Assembly (NCBI GenBank): GCA_902559415.1
Contig: CACEHW010000003.1
Coordinates: 1 to 61,239 of the forward strand
Length of the DNA: 61,239 bases
From: an uncultured Fidelibacterota bacterium
Lineage (GTDB): Bacteria > Fidelibacterota > Marinisomatia > Marinisomatales > UBA1611
Reading direction: 5' to 3'
Shown here: positions 59,834 to 61,239 of the stretch, piece by piece
Position numbering within the stretch: the first letter of the stretch is position 1
How the letters are laid out: each line of letters starts with the position of its first letter
Notes under the pieces: generated by a model
What the model saw: the letters and a program-made list of their open reading frames with translations, nothing else
Told to the model about the DNA's origin: nothing
Databases searched by the model: none
Translations under genes and position numbers: made by a program

Positions 59834-61239
59834 TTAATAGTACTTAAGCACTTGTGTTTCTTGGACAAGAGCTATCTTTAAGACTTTTTCTTCACCACCA
59901 GAAGTGATGCGTGCGATGTACATCCCACTTGCTACAGGGTAACCATATTGGTTTTTAAGATCCCACTCTGCAAATTGAGTATCATCGTGCTTATGAATGC
60001 TTCTTACATAGACACCACCAAGCGAGTAGATATCAATCGTAGCCTCAGATGGTAAGTGGTTGAAAGAAACATATTTATCAGCACGACTACCCTCCAATTG
60101 ATGTGTCCCGTAGTAAGGATTTGGATAAACACTTACCTCAGAAACATCATTCGAAGCAGCTGTCATACTAGCTTTGGTTGTAAAGTCAAATTGATCTACA
60201 CCAGCCTGTATTGGATTCGCATAATTAAAAGTTACGACATCGCCCTGGTTGAACTGCGCATCCCACCAAACTACGTTCCAAGTTAACCAGTCAGTAGGTG
60301 TTCCAGAAGGCCCATCCTCATACAGACCATCTGACTGATAAGCATGATGCATGAAGTGTGTATACATACGATCAAATGGATTAAATACATAAACAGTATC
60401 TCCAGAGTTGTAGCTCTGCATCCTATCATAAATATCCATATCAATCTGTACTGGCTCTCCACTAGGGTCTTCCATGTCCCATACTTCAAATGGAACAGCT
60501 ATTCTAAAACTAGAACCATCACCTGGATTTGCCGGACTAGGGTGTTCAGTTAAAGGACTAAGTCTTGAACCACTAATCCAAACATATGAATGAGGAAGAT
60601 CAGTATTAGCACCATAATAAACAACACCGGCATCGGTAGTAATAGGCTCATCAACAAACTCACCTACCCATCTAACCTCAATGTCTCTTTGTAGATAATC
60701 AACTGAAGTCAAACCAGCTCCATAAGTATCAACTGCTTTAGCTGTTAATGCCCATCCTTGTTGCATGTAAGAAGTCATATCCCAAATAGACGCACCATAT
60801 AAAGCTGCATTCGCCTCATCTCTTGTGATTGTATAACCAGAAAAATCATTTGGAGCATCATAACCACCTGTAACATTTATATGAAAACCGTCCACAGTAA
60901 CCGCGGCAGCTGAATTATAGTGAAGAAGTGAACTGTTGTCCACACTCGCACCACCATAAAGATCAACACCACTTATAAAAGTTTGGTCTTCTAGTATAAC
61001 ATTCCCACCAGCGGTTGATAAATTCCAATGGTACTCAGTTTTTAGTTCATAACCAAGCTCAGCAGCTACTGCTTCACCAACAGCATGCACAGTAGTTCCA
61101 TCATAACTATCATCATAAACTGTAAAACCTACTGTTACTGGAGCAAAACCTGCCGCAGGAGTATAGTTAACAGTAAAAACATTGCTTGATTCAAAAGCTC
61201 CAAAACCACCACCAGTGCCAACTGTTCCAAAAATCAACG
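59834..61239 (-). CDS. Type IX secretion cargo-like protein (5' end cut off)
   Basis: The frame is open to the window edge, so the gene starts beyond it. The visible 468 residues are secreted beta-rich sequence. The last about 85 residues form a type A sorting domain: VYPNPYYG, IDIYSLGGVYVRSI and WDLKNQYGYPVASGMYIARI. This directs proteins through the type IX system in FCB bacteria. The body is not recognised. Base composition is higher in GC than most of the window, as in the PorV-like gene, hinting at high expression. Confidence 0.8.
   Translation of the reverse strand, partial: LIFGTVGTGGGFGAFESSNVFTVNYTPAAGFAPVTVGFTVYDDSYDGTTVHAVGEAVAAELGYELKTEYHWNLSTAGGNVILEDQTFISGVDLYGGASVDNSSLLHYNSAAAVTVDGFHINVTGGYDAPNDFSGYTITRDEANAALYGASIWDMTSYMQQGWALTAKAVDTYGAGLTSVDYLQRDIEVRWVGEFVDEPITTDAGVVYYGANTDLPHSYVWISGSRLSPLTEHPSPANPGDGSSFRIAVPFEVWDMEDPSGEPVQIDMDIYDRMQSYNSGDTVYVFNPFDRMYTHFMHHAYQSDGLYEDGPSGTPTDWLTWNVVWWDAQFNQGDVVTFNYANPIQAGVDQFDFTTKASMTAASNDVSEVSVYPNPYYGTHQLEGSRADKYVSFNHLPSEATIDIYSLGGVYVRSIHKHDDTQFAEWDLKNQYGYPVASGMYIARITSGGEEKVLKIALVQETQVLKYY

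Overview
The window is an AT-rich, very densely packed stretch of bacterial chromosome. It carries about 55 protein genes, almost no intergenic DNA, and no tRNA, rRNA, insertion sequence or CRISPR array that I can see. Several features point to an FCB-group marine bacterium, most likely Marinimicrobia (SAR406 / Neomarinimicrobiota). These are a secreted protein with a type IX-style C-terminal sorting domain next to a PorV-like outer-membrane protein, a dockerin on a secreted protein, an archaeal/eukaryote-type ProRS, a DGGGP-synthase-like UbiA protein, few clear Shine-Dalgarno sites and frequent TTG starts. The taxon is an inference from gene content; no marker gene was placed on a tree.

Layout. 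1-7.7 kb: a partial amidase, a YwaF-like membrane protein, carAB and an LPP20-like secreted protein. 7.7-14.9 kb (+ strand): a run of unknown secreted proteins, cysteine dioxygenase, NAD-dependent DNA ligase and an ABC-2 exporter with a possible outer-membrane partner. 14.9-36.3 kb (- strand): a long housekeeping series containing a metallopeptidase/beta-propeller/barrel protein, HAD hydrolase, AlkA-like glycosylase, M24 peptidase, TPR protein, B12-binding subunit, dtd, dnaE, UbiA, prmC, prfA, DUF1385, rpmE2, an aminotransferase, an orphan Cas6-like protein, rho, folC, murI and a cell-wall amidase. 36.5-37.0 kb: two tandem, paralogous, about 70-residue membrane proteins with unusually strong ribosome binding sites. 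37.2-42.7 kb (- strand): a surface-polysaccharide cluster of three glycosyltransferases, a flippase and a FemAB-like transferase. 42.8-44.4 kb (+): eno and an FtsB/DivIC-like gene. 44.4-51.4 kb (-): a cadherin/PKD-repeat surface protein, a MotA/MotB-like pair, rhomboid, recO and proS. 51.5-57.3 kb (+): an RNA methyltransferase, CPBP protease, mgtE, a glycosyltransferase, a small membrane protein, a dehydroquinase-like protein without its catalytic residues and an M23 peptidase. 57.3-61.2 kb (-): an arylsulfotransferase-like protein with a dockerin, a PorV-like protein and a partial type IX cargo protein.

The genes are mostly core metabolism, replication, translation and envelope building. The best candidates for undescribed biology are the Cas6b-like RNA-binding protein lying between rho and an aminotransferase with no CRISPR locus in sight; the two tandem small membrane proteins, which have every sign of very high expression; the dehydroquinase-fold protein that has lost its active site; and the MotAB-like stator pair beside a giant surface-repeat protein with no flagellar genes.

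Two translation features recur. Genes in operons often start with TTG inside a TTGA stop-start overlap. Strong purine-rich ribosome binding sites appear at only a few genes that look highly expressed (rpmE2, porV-like and the two small membrane proteins).
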